From Riptortus pedestris (taxonomy: Eukaryota > Arthropoda > Insecta > Hemiptera > Alydidae): a DNA stretch of 64,000 bases. The notes under the pieces were generated by a model. That model had not been told where the DNA came from. It saw nothing but the letters and a program-made list of their open reading frames with translations, and searched no databases. Each line of letters opens with the position of its first letter. Within the stretch, counting starts at the first letter, position 1. The stretch is taken from assembly GCA_019009955.1 (NCBI GenBank), contig CM032229.1, forward strand, positions 658,501 to 722,500, in the 5' to 3' direction. Positions 45,526 through 57,175 of this stretch are shown here, one piece after another. Position numbers and translations under genes: made by a program.

Positions 45526-46092
45526 CTAGAGGAGGAATTTGGTAAAGGGGATTGGCTTTGCAGTGATATACAGTCTGGAAGATTAAACTAGAAGAAGCGG
45601 GGATATGAAAGGCGAGGTAAAAGCTTGGGACAAGAGAAAGGCAGAGTATTTGCTGACAAAAGTCGGGAGTTATTTAGTGCGATGACTGGCTGTGCGTTGA
45701 ATACGCAAATGTTAACTGGGGCACCAATTCAACATGTGCAATACACCTAAGTTTGGAGATGTTGAAGAGTTTACTGGAAATACTGGAGGACGGAAATATG
45801 AAGACCTTGCTCGGATTGAATACATAAAATGAACCGATAATGAGAGTGATTATGATCAATGTGGGAGAAAAAAAATGACAAAAAGTCTGAAGATAAATGT
45901 GGCGAAAAAAATAAGTGAGGAGGGATAGCCTGGAAGTCTTCATGGTGAGCCAGAAAAAGAATTTATAGGGTCAATAGCAAGAAGTATAACATTCCCATAT
46001 TTAGTGAAAGGATTCACACCAGAATTCTGCCAATTTTACGAATAATAAATCCTAACGTAATTATTCCAGTTTTCTTAAAGGGGGGGGGGTTA

Positions 46093-46270
46093 TGGTATAC
46101 CAATACAGTTTATTTAACATAGGGTAAAAAGTCACATGTGTTAAAGAAAAGAAGGAATTGTTGTATTGTATGACTTTGTAAGAATTAATTATTGTGTTGG
46201 GTTACTATTTAAATAAAGTGGTGTTATTGAATTTATTGTGGTAATATTACACTTTTCGACCTATATGACA
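46093..46270 (+). repeat. 3' LTR-like repeat
   Basis: Starts near TGGTATACC directly after the polypurine tract, includes AATAAAGTGGTG and ends CTATATGACA. Confidence 0.55.
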
Positions 46271-46350
46271 TTCTATAATTTACACCTACTCTGAACTCTC
46301 AATCCTCCTTAACGTAGCCGTTAACGAACTTGGCGTTTAGTTTATTTACT

Positions 46351-46351
<1 letters not shown>

Positions 46352-46399
<48 letters not shown>

Positions 46400-46400
46400 C

Positions 46401-46450
<50 letters not shown>

Positions 46451-46493
46451 AGAAAGAGAGAGTGAGAGAGCGATAGAGAGTGAGTGAGAGAGA

Positions 46494-46531
<38 letters not shown>
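46352..46531. repeat. (TA)n, (GATA)n and (GA)n microsatellite cluster
   Basis: TA at 46352-46394, a short GATA run, then GA-rich sequence to 46531. The Ser/Leu-rich minus-strand ORF and the Arg/Glu-rich plus-strand ORF come from it. Confidence 0.95.
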
Positions 46532-46534
<3 letters not shown>

Positions 46535-46589
46535 TTAATGTCTGTCTGTAGATTGATTTTTTTTTTGAGGGGGGGGGGGGTCATAGACA

Positions 46590-47030
46590 CGATATCTGCA
46601 ATTTGTGGCTTTGTTTGTTACCTTCTCACGCCTAAACCACTGAATCGAATTTTATGTAACTTGGTATGTACCTATATTACTTCATAGCCAACTTAGACTA
46701 TAGGCTATAAAAATATTCTCTGAGACGTAGAGTGCGCTGGGACTGGTTTTTGACAAGGAATGTGTACATTATAGATGATATTTAATTATAATAAATGCTA
46801 TCCATGATTGTGATTTGAAATATTCACGGTGTGTGAAGCAGAGGAGAGGGATTGTCTAGGGACTTTTCATTATTTCTTCAGAACTAAAATGTCTATTCTA
46901 TAAGTCCCCTACCTGAGCCTTTCGGGAAAACAATACACCCAGACGGGAAGTGTAGTTGTAAACATTGAAGCCTTGGGATAAAAAAAGAATAACATAGCCT
47001 CAAATGATTTCCCGAGCGAAGACGGGTAAT
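46590..47030 (-). mobile_element. Interspersed repeat family R2, inverted copy
   Basis: The minus strand starts ACCCGTCTTCGCTCGGGAAA. The 3' part on the plus strand reads TTTGTTACCTTCTCACGCCT, AAACCACTGAATCGAATTTT, matching 40400-40450 in reverse. Confidence 0.55.
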
Positions 47031-47049
47031 TAGTTATTATATACATAAT

Positions 47050-47170
47050 TTTGAATGGACTTCATTATCGTCATCTTATAGGTCGATGGACAACGGTGAG
47101 GAAAGTTTTCAAAAATAGCGTCATGAGTACAACCTCAATAGCTTATGTCCCTAAAGGAAAACTGCTAAAA
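47050..47170 (-). mobile_element. HINE fragment O (5' end)
   Basis: TTTTGAATGGACTTCATTAT, CGTCATCTTATAGGTCGATG, ATGAGTACAACCTCAATAGC and CTGCTAAAA match the inverted 5' third of the family. Confidence 0.75.
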
Positions 47171-47677
47171 GAAATGAAAAGATAAATTCAAACAAATCTC
47201 TTCATAAACAAATTTGTATTGGTGGATCTTTGACATTTTCGCACGTCATGGTTCTAACCTCCAAAGCTGATATCTGTCGAGTTTAATGTGATAAAGGACT
47301 CGAACATGGATAACAATGCACATATGGAGCTTTCGATTCGAATCAATATAGAAAGTGAGTAATGGAAAACATAGCAATGTCAAGTGTAATTCTGATAAAG
47401 AGGAAAGCATCCCTTCCCCTCGACTCGAGGGCTCATTAAATTATAACAGCTCTATTGTGAAGGGCTCTCTCTCCCCTGCTTTTTGCATCAAGGGGTCTCT
47501 GCCTTTTTATCTCACTTTAAATCATATATTAAGCCATTTCTCGGTAAGATGATATAATAAAAATGTTTTCAAACTTTTTTCAACAAACAACCTAAAAACT
47601 CCACCACGGAGTAGGGTTTCGAAAAGCATATACCCCAAGTGATGCCATGATCTCATTTTACCGTCTAGTATCCTACA
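47171..47677. other. Spacer without recognised gene
   Basis: The ORF 47355-47552 has no recognisable domain. Confidence 0.35.
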
Positions 47678-47790
47678 ATGTCCGTCACGCGGGGGGTTTG
47701 TAAACTGAGCAGATTTCCCACATGTTGGAATGACACACTGATTTCATCTCAGCATATATTGCCCATTTCCAAAAAACTCCGAAGAGTAGA
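47678..47790 (-). mobile_element. HINE fragment P (3' end)
   Basis: TGTCCGTCACGCGGGGGGTT, TGTAAACTGAGCAGATTTCC, CACATGTTGGAATGACACAC, CTCAGCATATATTGCCCATT. Confidence 0.75.
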
Positions 47791-48425
47791 AGTGGCTGAT
47801 CTTCACCGCAGGGACAAATTGGGCTCCTTCTCTTTTTATATTTGTGTAAATACGGGCCAACTTTTCTGTGGCAGACATGAACTGAGTGGACCAATAACCC
47901 GCTTCTAGCCAATCTTAATTCAGCCTATCTTCCATCATTCTGATATATGGCATTGTAGTGGCAGCTATAGCTGTTATTCTCCAAGCTGTCAGCAGTTCTT
48001 TCAGCCCCCAGTACATTGCTGTAACCTTTATGTGTCTTATTCAGTCCTTTTCGTGCTTAACTATCTGAAGTTTCTCCAAAAGTTCTTTGGGGATTGACTT
48101 TTTTTTGGTCCAGCGAAGCTCTGTAAGCTAACAAGAAAGAACTAAAAGCAATAAAAAGGCTTGTGTAGGTAAGACCTGGCTATGCCGTGAGGCCCCTTGT
48201 GCTATATCAGAAGATATAATTTTAAGGGGTAGTTGTAATAGATTTATTGTTGTAAATTTATGATAGTTGAAGTGGGTAGCGTAGCTGGTTACCCTCTGGA
48301 TTAACGAAAGAAATGAAAGAATAGGAGGTAGGAAAGCGAAGGAAAACTGACGCCTTTTCCTTCCATGACTGATGGGGATATTTTTATTTCTCTGGAATAT
48401 GCTCGATGGTAGAGGAAACAATTGG
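47791..48425. other. Spacer without recognised gene
   Basis: ORFs on both strands (47678-47912, 48128-48421) have no domain or splice evidence. Confidence 0.35.
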
Positions 48426-48490
48426 TAAGGATCAATAAGAAGGCCAAGTTTTAAAAACAGTAGAGAACTTGGCCTTCTTATTGATCCTTA
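48426..48490. repeat. Perfect 25-bp inverted repeat (hairpin) at the array edge
   Basis: The arm 48426-48450 (TAAGGATCAATAAGAAGGCC + AAGTT) and its exact complement 48466-48490 are separated by 15 bases. The hairpin ends 50 bp before the 156-bp satellite. Confidence 0.95.
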
Positions 48491-48540
48491 TTTTTATTTA
48501 ATTTTTGTACTTTTTGTTCTTGTTCATTTTATTTTAGGAT

Positions 48541-51500
48541 GAGGACGGATTTTAGGATCTATGAGTTAGGGAAGGGTAGAGAGGCCTATGCTGTGACTAC
48601 AAGCGCGAGACACCTCTGTCACAGGTGTCCTGCTAGTTATAGGGGATTGGACAGGTACTATAGTGAGTCGAAGAAAACAGCTCAAGGGTTGGGTGTATAT
48701 CAGGATTATAGGATCTATGAGTTAGGGAAGGGTAGAGAGGCCTATGCTGTGACTACAAGCGCGAGACACCTCTGTCACAGGTGTCCTGCTAGTTATAGGG
48801 GATTGGACAGGTACTACAGTGAGTCGAAGAAACCAGCTCCAGGGTTGTGTGTATATGAGGATTATAGGATCTATGAGTTAGGGAAGGGTAGAGAGGCCTA
48901 TGCTGTGACTACAAGCGCGAGACACCTCTGTCACAGGTGTCCTGCTAGTTATAGGGGATTGGACAGGTACTATAGTGAGTCGAAGAAACCAGCTCCAGGG
49001 TTGTGTGTATATGAGGATTATAGGATCTATGAGTTAGGGAAGGGTAGAGAGGCCTATGCTGTGACTACAAGCGCGAGACACCTCTGCCACAGGTGTCCTG
49101 CTAGTTATAGGGGATTGGACAGGTACTACAGTGAGTCGAAGAAACCAGCTCCAGGGTTGTGTGTATATGAGGATTATAGGATCTATGAGTTAGGGAAGGG
49201 TAGAGAGGCCTATGCTGTGACTACAAGCGCGAGACACCTCTGTCACAGGTGTCCTGCTAGTTATAGGGGATTGGACAGGTACTATAGTGAGTCGAAGAAA
49301 CCAGCTCCAGGGTTGTGTGTATATGAGGATTATAGGATCTATGAGTTAGGGAAGGGTAGAGAGGACTATGCTGTGACTACAAAGCGCGAGACACCTCTGC
49401 CACAGGTGTCCTGCTAGTTATAGGGGATTGGACAGGTACTATAGTGAGTCGAAGAAACCACAAGTCAGGGTTGTGTGTATATGAGGATTATAGGATCTAT
49501 GGAGTTAGGGAAGGGTAGAGAGGCCTATGCTGTGACTACAAGCGCGAGACACCTCTGTCACAGGTGTCCTGCTAGTTATAGGGGATTGGACAGGTACTAA
49601 AGTGAGTCGAAGAAACCAGCTCCAGGGTTGTGTGTATATGAGGATTATAGGATCTATGAGTTTAGGGAAGGGTAGAGAGGCCTATGCTGTGACTACAAGC
49701 GCGAGGACACTCTGTCACAGGTGTCCTGCTAGTTATAGGGGATTGGACAGGTACTACAGTGAGTCGAAGAAACCAGCTCCAGGGTTGTGTGTATATGAGG
49801 ATTATAGGATCTATGAGTTAGGGAAGGGTAGAGAGGCCTATGCTGTGACTACAAGCGCGAGACACCTCTGTCACAGGTGTCATGCAAGTAATAGGGGCTT
49901 GGACAGGAACTAGAGTGAGTCGAAGAAACCAGCTCCAGGGTTGTGTGTATATCAGGATTATAGGATCTATGAGTTAGGTAAGGGTAGAGAGGCCTATGCT
50001 GTGACTACAAGCGCGAGACACCTCTGTCACAGGTGTCCTGCTAGTTATAGGGGATTGGACAGGTACTATAGTGAGTCGAAGAAACCAGCTCCAGGGTTGT
50101 GTGTATATGAGGATTATAGGATCTATGAGTTAGGGAAGGGTAGAGAGGCCTATGCTGTGACTACAAGCGCGAGACACCTCTGTCACAGGTGTCCTGCTAG
50201 TTATAGGGGATTTGGACAGGTACTATAGTGAGTCGAAGGAAACCAGCTCCAGGGTTGTGTGTATATGAGGATTATAGGATCTATGAGTTAGGGAAGGGTT
50301 AGAGAGGCCTATGCTGTGACTACAAGCGCGAGACACCTCTGTCACAGGTGTCCTGCTAGTTATAGGGGATTGGACAGGTACTACAGTGAGTCCGAAGAAA
50401 CCAGCTCCAGGGTTGTGTGTATATGAGGATTATAGGATCTATGAGTTAGGGAAGGGTAGAGAGGCCTATGCTGTGACTACAAGCGCGAGAACACCTCTGT
50501 CACAGGTGTCCTGCTAGTTATAGGGGATTGGACAGGTACTATAGTGCGTCGAAGAAACCAGCTCCAGGGTTGTGTGTATATCAGGATTATAGGATCTATG
50601 AGTTAGGGAAGGGTAGAGAGGCCTATGCTGTGACTACAAGCGCGAGACACCTCTGTCACAGGTGTCCTGCTAGTTATAGGGGATTGGGAAACAGGTACTA
50701 TAGTGAGCCGAGACGAAACCAGCTCCCGTTTGTGTGTATATCAGGATAATAGGAAAAAACTATGAGTTAGGGAAGTGGTTAGAGAAGCCTATGCAGGTGA
50801 CCCAACAAAGCGCGAGACCAAACCTCTGTCACAGGTGTCCTGCAAGTTATAGGGGATTGGACAGGTACTACAGTGAGTCGAAGAAACCAGCTCCAGGGTT
50901 GTGTGTATATGAGGATTATAGGATCTATGAGTTAGGGAAGGGTAGAGAGGCCTATGCTGTGACTACAAGCGCGAGACACCTCTGCCACAGGTGCCCTGCT
51001 AGTTATAGAGGATTGGACAGGTACTACAGTGAGTCGAAGAAACCAGCTCCAGGGTTGTGTGTATATCAGGATTATAGGATCTATGAGTTAGGGAAGGGTA
51101 GAGAGGCCTATGCTGTGACTACAAGCGCGGGACACCTCTGCCACAGGTGCCCTGCTAGTTATAGAGGATTGGACAGGTACTACAGTGAGTCGAAGAAACC
51201 AGCTCCAGGGTTGTGTGTATATGAGGATTATAGGATCTATGAGTTAGGGAAGGGTAGAGAGGCCTATGCTGTGACTACAAGCGCGGGACACCTCTGCCAC
51301 AGGTGCCCTGCTAGTTATAGGGATTGGACAGGTACTACAGTGAGTCGAAGAAACCAGCTCCAGGGTTGTGTGTATATCAGGATTATAGGATCTATGAGTT
51401 AGGGAAGGGTAGAGAGGCCTATGCTGTGACTACAAGCGCGGGACACCTCTGCCACAGGTGCCCTGCTAGTTATAGGGATTGGACAGGTACTACAGTGAGT

Positions 51501-52622
51501 CGAAGAAACCAGCTCCAGGGTTGTGTGTATATCAGGATTATAGGATCTATGAGTTAGGGAAGGGTAGAGAGGCCTATGCTGTGACTACAAGCGCGGGACA
51601 CCTCTGCCACAGGTGCCCTGCTAGTTATAGGGATTGGACAGGTACTACAGTGAGTCGAAGAAACCAGCTCCAGGGTTGTGTGTATATGAGGATTATAGGA
51701 TCTATGAGTTAGGGAAGGGTAGAGAGGCCTATGCTGTGACTACAAGCGCGAGACACCTCTGTCACAGGTGCCCTGCTAGTTATAGGGATTGGACAGGTAC
51801 TACAGTGAGTCGAAGAAACCAGCTCCAGGGTTGTGTGTATATGAGGATTATAGGATCTATGAGTTAGGGAAGGGTAGAGAGGCCTATGCTGTGACTACAA
51901 GCGCGAGACACCTCTGTCACAGGTGTCCTGCTAGTTATAGGGATTGGACAGGTACTACAGTGAGTCGAAGAAACCAGCTCTAGGATTGTGTGTATATCAG
52001 GATTATAGGATCTATGAGTTAGGGAAGGGTAGAGAGGCCTATGCTGTGACTACAAGCGCGGGACACCTCTGCCACAGGTGCCCTGCTAGTTATAGTGGAT
52101 TGGACAGGTACTACAGTGAGTCGAAGAAGCCAGCTCCAGGGTTGTGTGTATATCAGGAGTATAGGATCTATGAGTTAGGGAAGGGTAGCGAGGCCTATGC
52201 TGTGACTACAATCTCGAGACACCTCTGTCACAGGTGTCCTGCTAGTTATAGGGGATTGGACAGGTACTACAGTGAGTCGAAGAAACCAGCTCCAGGGTTG
52301 TGTGTATATGAGGATTATAGGATCTATGAGTTAGGGAAGGGTAGAGAGGCCTATGCTGTGACTACAAGCGCGGGACACCTCTGCCACAGGCGCCCTGTTA
52401 GTTATAGGGGATTGGACAGGTACTATAGTGAGTCGAAGAAACCAGCTCCAGGGTTGTGTGTATATAGGATTATAGGATCTATGAGTTAGGGAAGGGTAGA
52501 GAGGCCTATGCTGTGACTACAAGCGTGGGGCAGCTCTGCCATAGGTGTCCTGCTAGTTATAGGGGATTGGACAGGTACTACAGTGAGTCGAAGAAACCAG
52601 CTCCAGGGTTGTGCGTACGTCG
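48541..52622. repeat. 156-bp tandem satellite (about 26 units)
   Basis: The unit runs GATTATAGGATCTATGAGTT, AGGGAAGGGTAGAGAGGCCT ... AAACCAGCTCCAGGGTTGTG, TGTATATGAG. At 156 bp (52 codons) one plus-strand frame stays open (e.g. 48539-49417, 292 codons) with a repeated peptide RIYELGKGREAYAVTTSARH then LCHRCPASYRGLDRYYSES. A subset at 51300-51960 lost one G and is 155 bp long, changing frame each unit. Unit variants include TAT/TAC, TGT/TGC, GAG/CAG and AGA/GGA sites. Units at 49380-50830 hold many single-base indels. There is no start signal, splice site or non-repeat coding sequence, so I treat it as satellite DNA. Confidence 0.95.
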
Positions 52623-52655
52623 GGATGTGAGTTCTTCTCCAATGGTGTGTGTCTC

Positions 52656-52800
52656 ACTCTTCCGGACGATGCCGTTCTGGAAGGATTGCAGGTTCCTTAG
52701 GGAGGTTTTGGACAGATACCGTAGGAAGGGGATCGATGTGCTGGCTGCAATACTCCTATGTACATGAGTAGTTTTAGCCTGAGGACGAGTGAGAAGAAGA
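52656..52800 (-). pseudogene. Jockey LINE ORF2 fragment
   Basis: GACGATGCCGTTCTGGAAGG and TTAGGGAGGTTTTGG align with 17857-17905 of the intact copy. The minus-strand reading LRLKLLMYIGVLQPA corresponds to LRLKLLILKGVIQPS of that ORF. It lies between the satellite's last unit and HINE copy Q. Confidence 0.75.
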
Positions 52801-52876
52801 GGTGGGGTTCGACTCTGGCAGGGACCATCCTTTTATAATGCACCTTTCCGCCATCTTCGCCATTAGGACAATATCT

Positions 52877-53595
52877 AAAAAAGTCCGTCACGCGGGGGCT
52901 GCGTAAACTAAGCAGATTTCCCGCATGAAGTTTAAAAACAGATAAATGTACATACCGGTAACGCAACACCACCTTGAATATTAAGTGAAAAATACAAACG
53001 ATAATAAGAAACCTGAAAGCATCTGAAATGTAAACAAACAATTCTGCCAACATCTTACCAGAAAGAAAAACAACTGCTTTAATATATCTGCATATAACGT
53101 ATTCATTTGATTGGAAACTATTTACTATATGTAGTACTGCAATTTATAATGAATCAGAATAATTTTTATTTCAATCAATCAAATTTAAATACTCCAAAAA
53201 CATTAAAAGGGAATATGTTGTATTTAAACTTCGAATGATGTTGTTTATTACATAACCGAGTATTGTTTATGTAATACTATATGAGCTGAAGTGGGGGTTC
53301 GCTGAAGGCTGAAAAGTGAAAAATGCAAATATCTGGGTTAATATTCAAGATAGGGAATAAGTAAATATAATAATATTTATAGTACCCCTGCTATCTTATA
53401 GCATATTATTTGCTATAAGATTAATTCTATACATTTTTTCGATCTCGAGGCATAGTAACGAAGATATTTTGAATTTTCAAATTTCTCCCCTCTAAACACC
53501 CCCCTCTCCCAGGTCCGATTTCAACCGTTAACGAACTCGATCTTTCATTTCTTATTAAGCATCTAAATATCAAGTTTGTTAACGAGCCGTCACAG

Positions 53596-53660
<65 letters not shown>
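52877..53660 (-). mobile_element. HINE copy Q, two-module type, ending at (TA)n
   Basis: Starts AAAAAAGTCCGTCACGCGGG, then GCTGCGTAAACTAAGCAGAT. It has the body at 53440-53580 (TTTTTCGATCTCGAGGCATA, CAGGTCCGATTTCAACCGTT) and stops in a TA run (53600-53658). The 5' terminus is missing; a Penelope-like element follows immediately. Confidence 0.8.
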
Positions 53661-53662
53661 AA

Positions 53663-54900
53663 ACAGGTCTCAATAACACGAAGTCTTCCCACCAATTTAT
53701 TTATTGACTCACAAGGCCTTTCGGCACTAACGTGCCATGCTCAAGGTGCTAACCAACAAACAACAAAGAAACAAGCTTAGGCCAAGTTATGCATCCAACA
53801 ATTACATTTTGAAATATTTTAACAAAATAGAATTTCATACTAAAATCAGTCTTACGAAAACGTCCTAACTTAAAACTACTAGAATCTAAGTCAAACATTA
53901 AAATAATATATTATAGTTCATTTAATTAAAATAGTTAAAGTGAACAAATACTCTAAACATTAACAACACATGTATACCCTATGAAAAAGTTACTATAATA
54001 TAACAATTACCCTACCTTCTGCTGTATAATTGACGTTAACGCCACGGCTTTGGGGCCACTACTGGCGACTAGCAGAGATGGAGGAGGCCTACTCAACAAC
54101 CCCTCCGTCTCTCCAGCTCAATGTAGAGGTGTTCCAATTTCTGAATTAGTTTGTGGTTATGTTCCCTCGCCAATAAAGCTACCTCGTCTGGGGCATTTTC
54201 GTGTTTTTCTTTCCTCAAATGCTGGAGAAACGTTGAGTCCATTCTCGACAGATGCTCCTGGTACCTTTTCTTTTATTTCCTTGAAGTCCTTCCCACATAA
54301 TATGCACCACATTCTCCACATATGATTTTATATATTCCCGACTGTTCCGGCAGTTTTATTGGGTCTTTTAGCTTACATAAAACGGATTTTAAATTATTTG
54401 GACTTGCAAACCCACCCCGATTTTCTTACGTTTAAAGATTCGTTGGATTTTTTCCGACACGAATCCCAGATAGGGCAAAGAGCACCACCTTTCCACCTAA
54501 GGTAACTTCTGGAATCCCCAAGCTCTTCCTAAGTATCGTTGCCTTCTTTCTCTCAATCATTCTATCCACCATTTGTATGGTACATCATTAGCCAATGCTA
54601 AATGGTGAATAAATTTTAACTCACGAGAGTATTCTTCTTTACACATGGGTATATCCAGCAATCGCTTGATTAGTGTATGATTGAAATATCGCTAATTTTT
54701 GCTTATACTGGTGGAACAAGGTATTGGGTGTTGCTATATCGCTTGCAGTTGGCTTCCGGAAAATCAAAAACTTGTGGCTATTGTTATGTCTTGTATGTCA
54801 AATCCAAATAATTAATCTTACCGTCTTCTACTTCGAGAGTAAATGAAATGGTTTGGTGACAAGAGTGGCTCTAAAAAGGAGTTATTGAAATATCTTAACT
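53663..54900 (-). pseudogene. Penelope-like retroelement, RT C-terminus plus GIY-YIG endonuclease
   Basis: Minus-strand reading, in order: FTLEVEDGKINYLDL (about 54850-54810), FLIFRKPTASDIATPN (about 54760), RLLDIPMCKEEYSRELKFIH (about 54660), then the GIY-YIG endonuclease hallmark SGIYKIICGECGAYYVGRTS (about 54340-54280). These are C-terminal RT and EN landmarks of Penelope-like elements. Near the 3' edge, GGCCTTTCGGCACTAACGTG and CCATGCTCAAGGTGC (53717-53752) match their stereotyped end. Several stops and frameshifts occur and the front of the RT is missing. It begins at the (TA)n that truncates HINE copy Q. Confidence 0.8.
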
Positions 54901-56690
54901 CTTGTAAGCCTGATGAGAAAAGTTGACTGGGTCTGTACTGTCCCCTTCTAACAAGCGATCCCCGTGCTGCGACTGCATAGGGTGCTCAGAACGCTAGATC
55001 GGATGAAATTCTGATTATGCTCCTCGTCTTTACTGATGCTATTCAACTCTTCTTTCAGTATCACATTTGCTTACATTGTACTGATTTATTATCCATTGGG
55101 GAACTTGTAAACTTAAGAGATATTCAAATATCTTGGCCGAAGCGTATAACTGAGTGACATATGTTAAAATAAGATCGTCTTAAGGTATTTCTGGTAAAAT
55201 TGACAAATATTGAAACGGTTTATAAAGGATAAGTTTAGCCACAAAGGCCGATATATTGTGTTTTTAAACAAGTTGAGATTGCCATCCTGCAGCTGCAATG
55301 TTAAATACACCAAAGATGTCATCCAATGATTAAATATCTTTTTTAGATTGGTCAGATTTTCGTCCAAATTTGCATATATTTATTGTAAAAACTCCAATAC
55401 AGATTTAAAAATAACTGAAAACCTTGAGTAGCAAGATCCTCGAGCCAGCCAGCCAACTTCAGTATGCACTCGTAAGCCAGTAAAGACTTCGTCCTTTTCC
55501 TCACACAGCTGAGCAAGTAACAGAGTTCAATGAATTACTTCGTATTTTGTTGGCAGTATTTATAAAATATTGTAAAGACTGCAGCAATCTAGGACTCAAA
55601 TTTTTTAAAAGTACAACAACTAACTTCATACTAAAATATCAGTAATTCCTTTAGCACGTTGACACACGTACACAGTATACAGTAGTTCAGTTATACAGTA
55701 TTTTGAAAGTTTGAAATAAGAAGTTCTGTTGATTAATAGGGGACCTCATTGACCACCGAATTCAGTTTTCCACATGGAGCACTTTGGGAATTCCGGCTCT
55801 ATTGTGTGCGATAACCATTAGATTTTCATACGGAATGCATATATCGATCATAGGTAGATTTGTTAAACCCAACTACATTTGTTGTATAAATCAGTGGAAT
55901 ATTTCTGCCCGGAGCGTTCCTCAGAACAATGGACTGCCTATAGACATGATGTATGGTTGTCATACTCGTGAATTGGAATGAATGCGGAATTGGAGGGATG
56001 TGTACCGAGGATGGGATTAGGAGGCAGGGATAAAAGGATGGTTATTGCAAACCACTGCTTTGGATGAATGACTGGAATCCAAGCTATCATTCTCCATCGA
56101 ATTGGAAATAACAATGGCCATTGATTCGTCTGCGTTTTATCCTGCACGACTAATTCCCCTTGACTTACAGGCTACATCTGTTCTCCTTTAACGCACCATC
56201 TCCCGCATTACTCGACGCACAGACTGCAACCAGCCCTCCACCTCTGAGGGAACGGCAAATTCTACGGTATTATATTATTATATTAGTATAAGATGGCAAA
56301 TGCCAAGTACATGGTGAATTATACCACCTTGGGCCGAAGAGAACTAAATGAATCTAGGTGATATAACCAAAAAATAGAAAATAATTAAATATCAACATAT
56401 TTGATGTCCTGGTGTTCTCAGAGGCAGAAGTGAGAAAACAATAGGAGAGCAGTGTGCTAGAGACATCTAGGGGTGTATCAAATACTTTTCTGATGCTCAC
56501 AACAGATTCTGGCTGCTGAGAGGGTCTACCCTATTATAGCTGATTATCGTCACGGGAAAACTACCATTTTGTGTATCATTAACTTAGGTCTCCAAGAGAA
56601 ATCGTAAAAACGGATAACTTAGGAGGTTGACACAATAAGTATCGGCAAAATCATACTTAGTCTAAACATAACTTCATTTGTCATAATAGG
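54901..56690. other. Region without recognised genes
   Basis: Moderately AT-rich. The ORFs at 55164-55367, 55784-55981 and 55938-56147 have no domain or splice support. Confidence 0.35.
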
Positions 56691-56984
56691 CCTATTTTAA
56701 AAACACTTTAATGAGTGCTAGTAAAATTGTTGACTCCCTATATAGATTTTAGCGGATATCTCGTGTATACTTCGTTGTACAGCAAATTTCAATATAACAA
56801 AAGTTACTCTAAATATCAAATAAACACCTTCTAATATGAGCATGGTTGCAGAAAAACTAATAGGAAATGCAGTAGAGCGATTTTTCATACATTTCCACTC
56901 TTACAACCACCCCTTCCTGGTCGTACCTAGAAATTTTGATATAGCTTTTAATCATGGAAGAGTTAATGCCAATAACTGATTTTG

Positions 56985-57175
56985 AATTCCCCCCTAAAAA
57001 CTCCTAACTCCCCAATCCCCCTGATCCTATTCTGATTTCAGCCATTAACAACTATGAGACTATTGTATTGAATTGCAGGGTTAAATATTGATTATGGTAG
57101 AATAAACATTTTCTAGTAAAGAACGAAAAATCATTACGGATGACGTCATTACACGCCGTATTTACTTGTAACTCA
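56985..57175 (-). mobile_element. HINE body fragment S
   Basis: TTTTGAATTCCCCCCTAAAA, CTATTCTGATTTCAGCCATT and ATTACGGATGACGTCATTAC match the body of copy N (39060-39250). Confidence 0.6.

Larger units (their letters stand above)
44297..46270 (+). mobile_element. Non-autonomous LTR retroelement carrying a host-derived segment
   Basis: Diverged direct repeats at about 44297-44435 and 46093-46270 share AAAAAGTCACAT(A/G)TGT, TTGT(T/A)TTGTATG, GAATTATTGTGTT and a common ATATGACA end. The right repeat is preceded by a polypurine tract (AAAGGGGGGGGGG, 46077-46089) and contains AATAAA. Between them lie a gag segment (44510-44806) and a Dlg5-like coiled-coil segment (44819-45525), with no recognisable protease, RT or integrase. 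The size (about 2 kb) and content suggest a gag-only parasite of an autonomous Gypsy element. Exact LTR starts and a target duplication were not fixed. Confidence 0.6.

Noticed and set aside
46342..46687. Ser/Leu-rich and Arg/Glu-rich ORFs
   Set aside because: Translations of the TA/GA microsatellite cluster.
48539..52767. Repeated peptide ORFs of 73-292 codons as a repeat-protein gene
   Set aside because: The frame is broken repeatedly by single-base indels and 155-bp units, and no non-repeat exon or signal is attached. Treated as satellite, with the coding-ancestor idea kept only as a finding.
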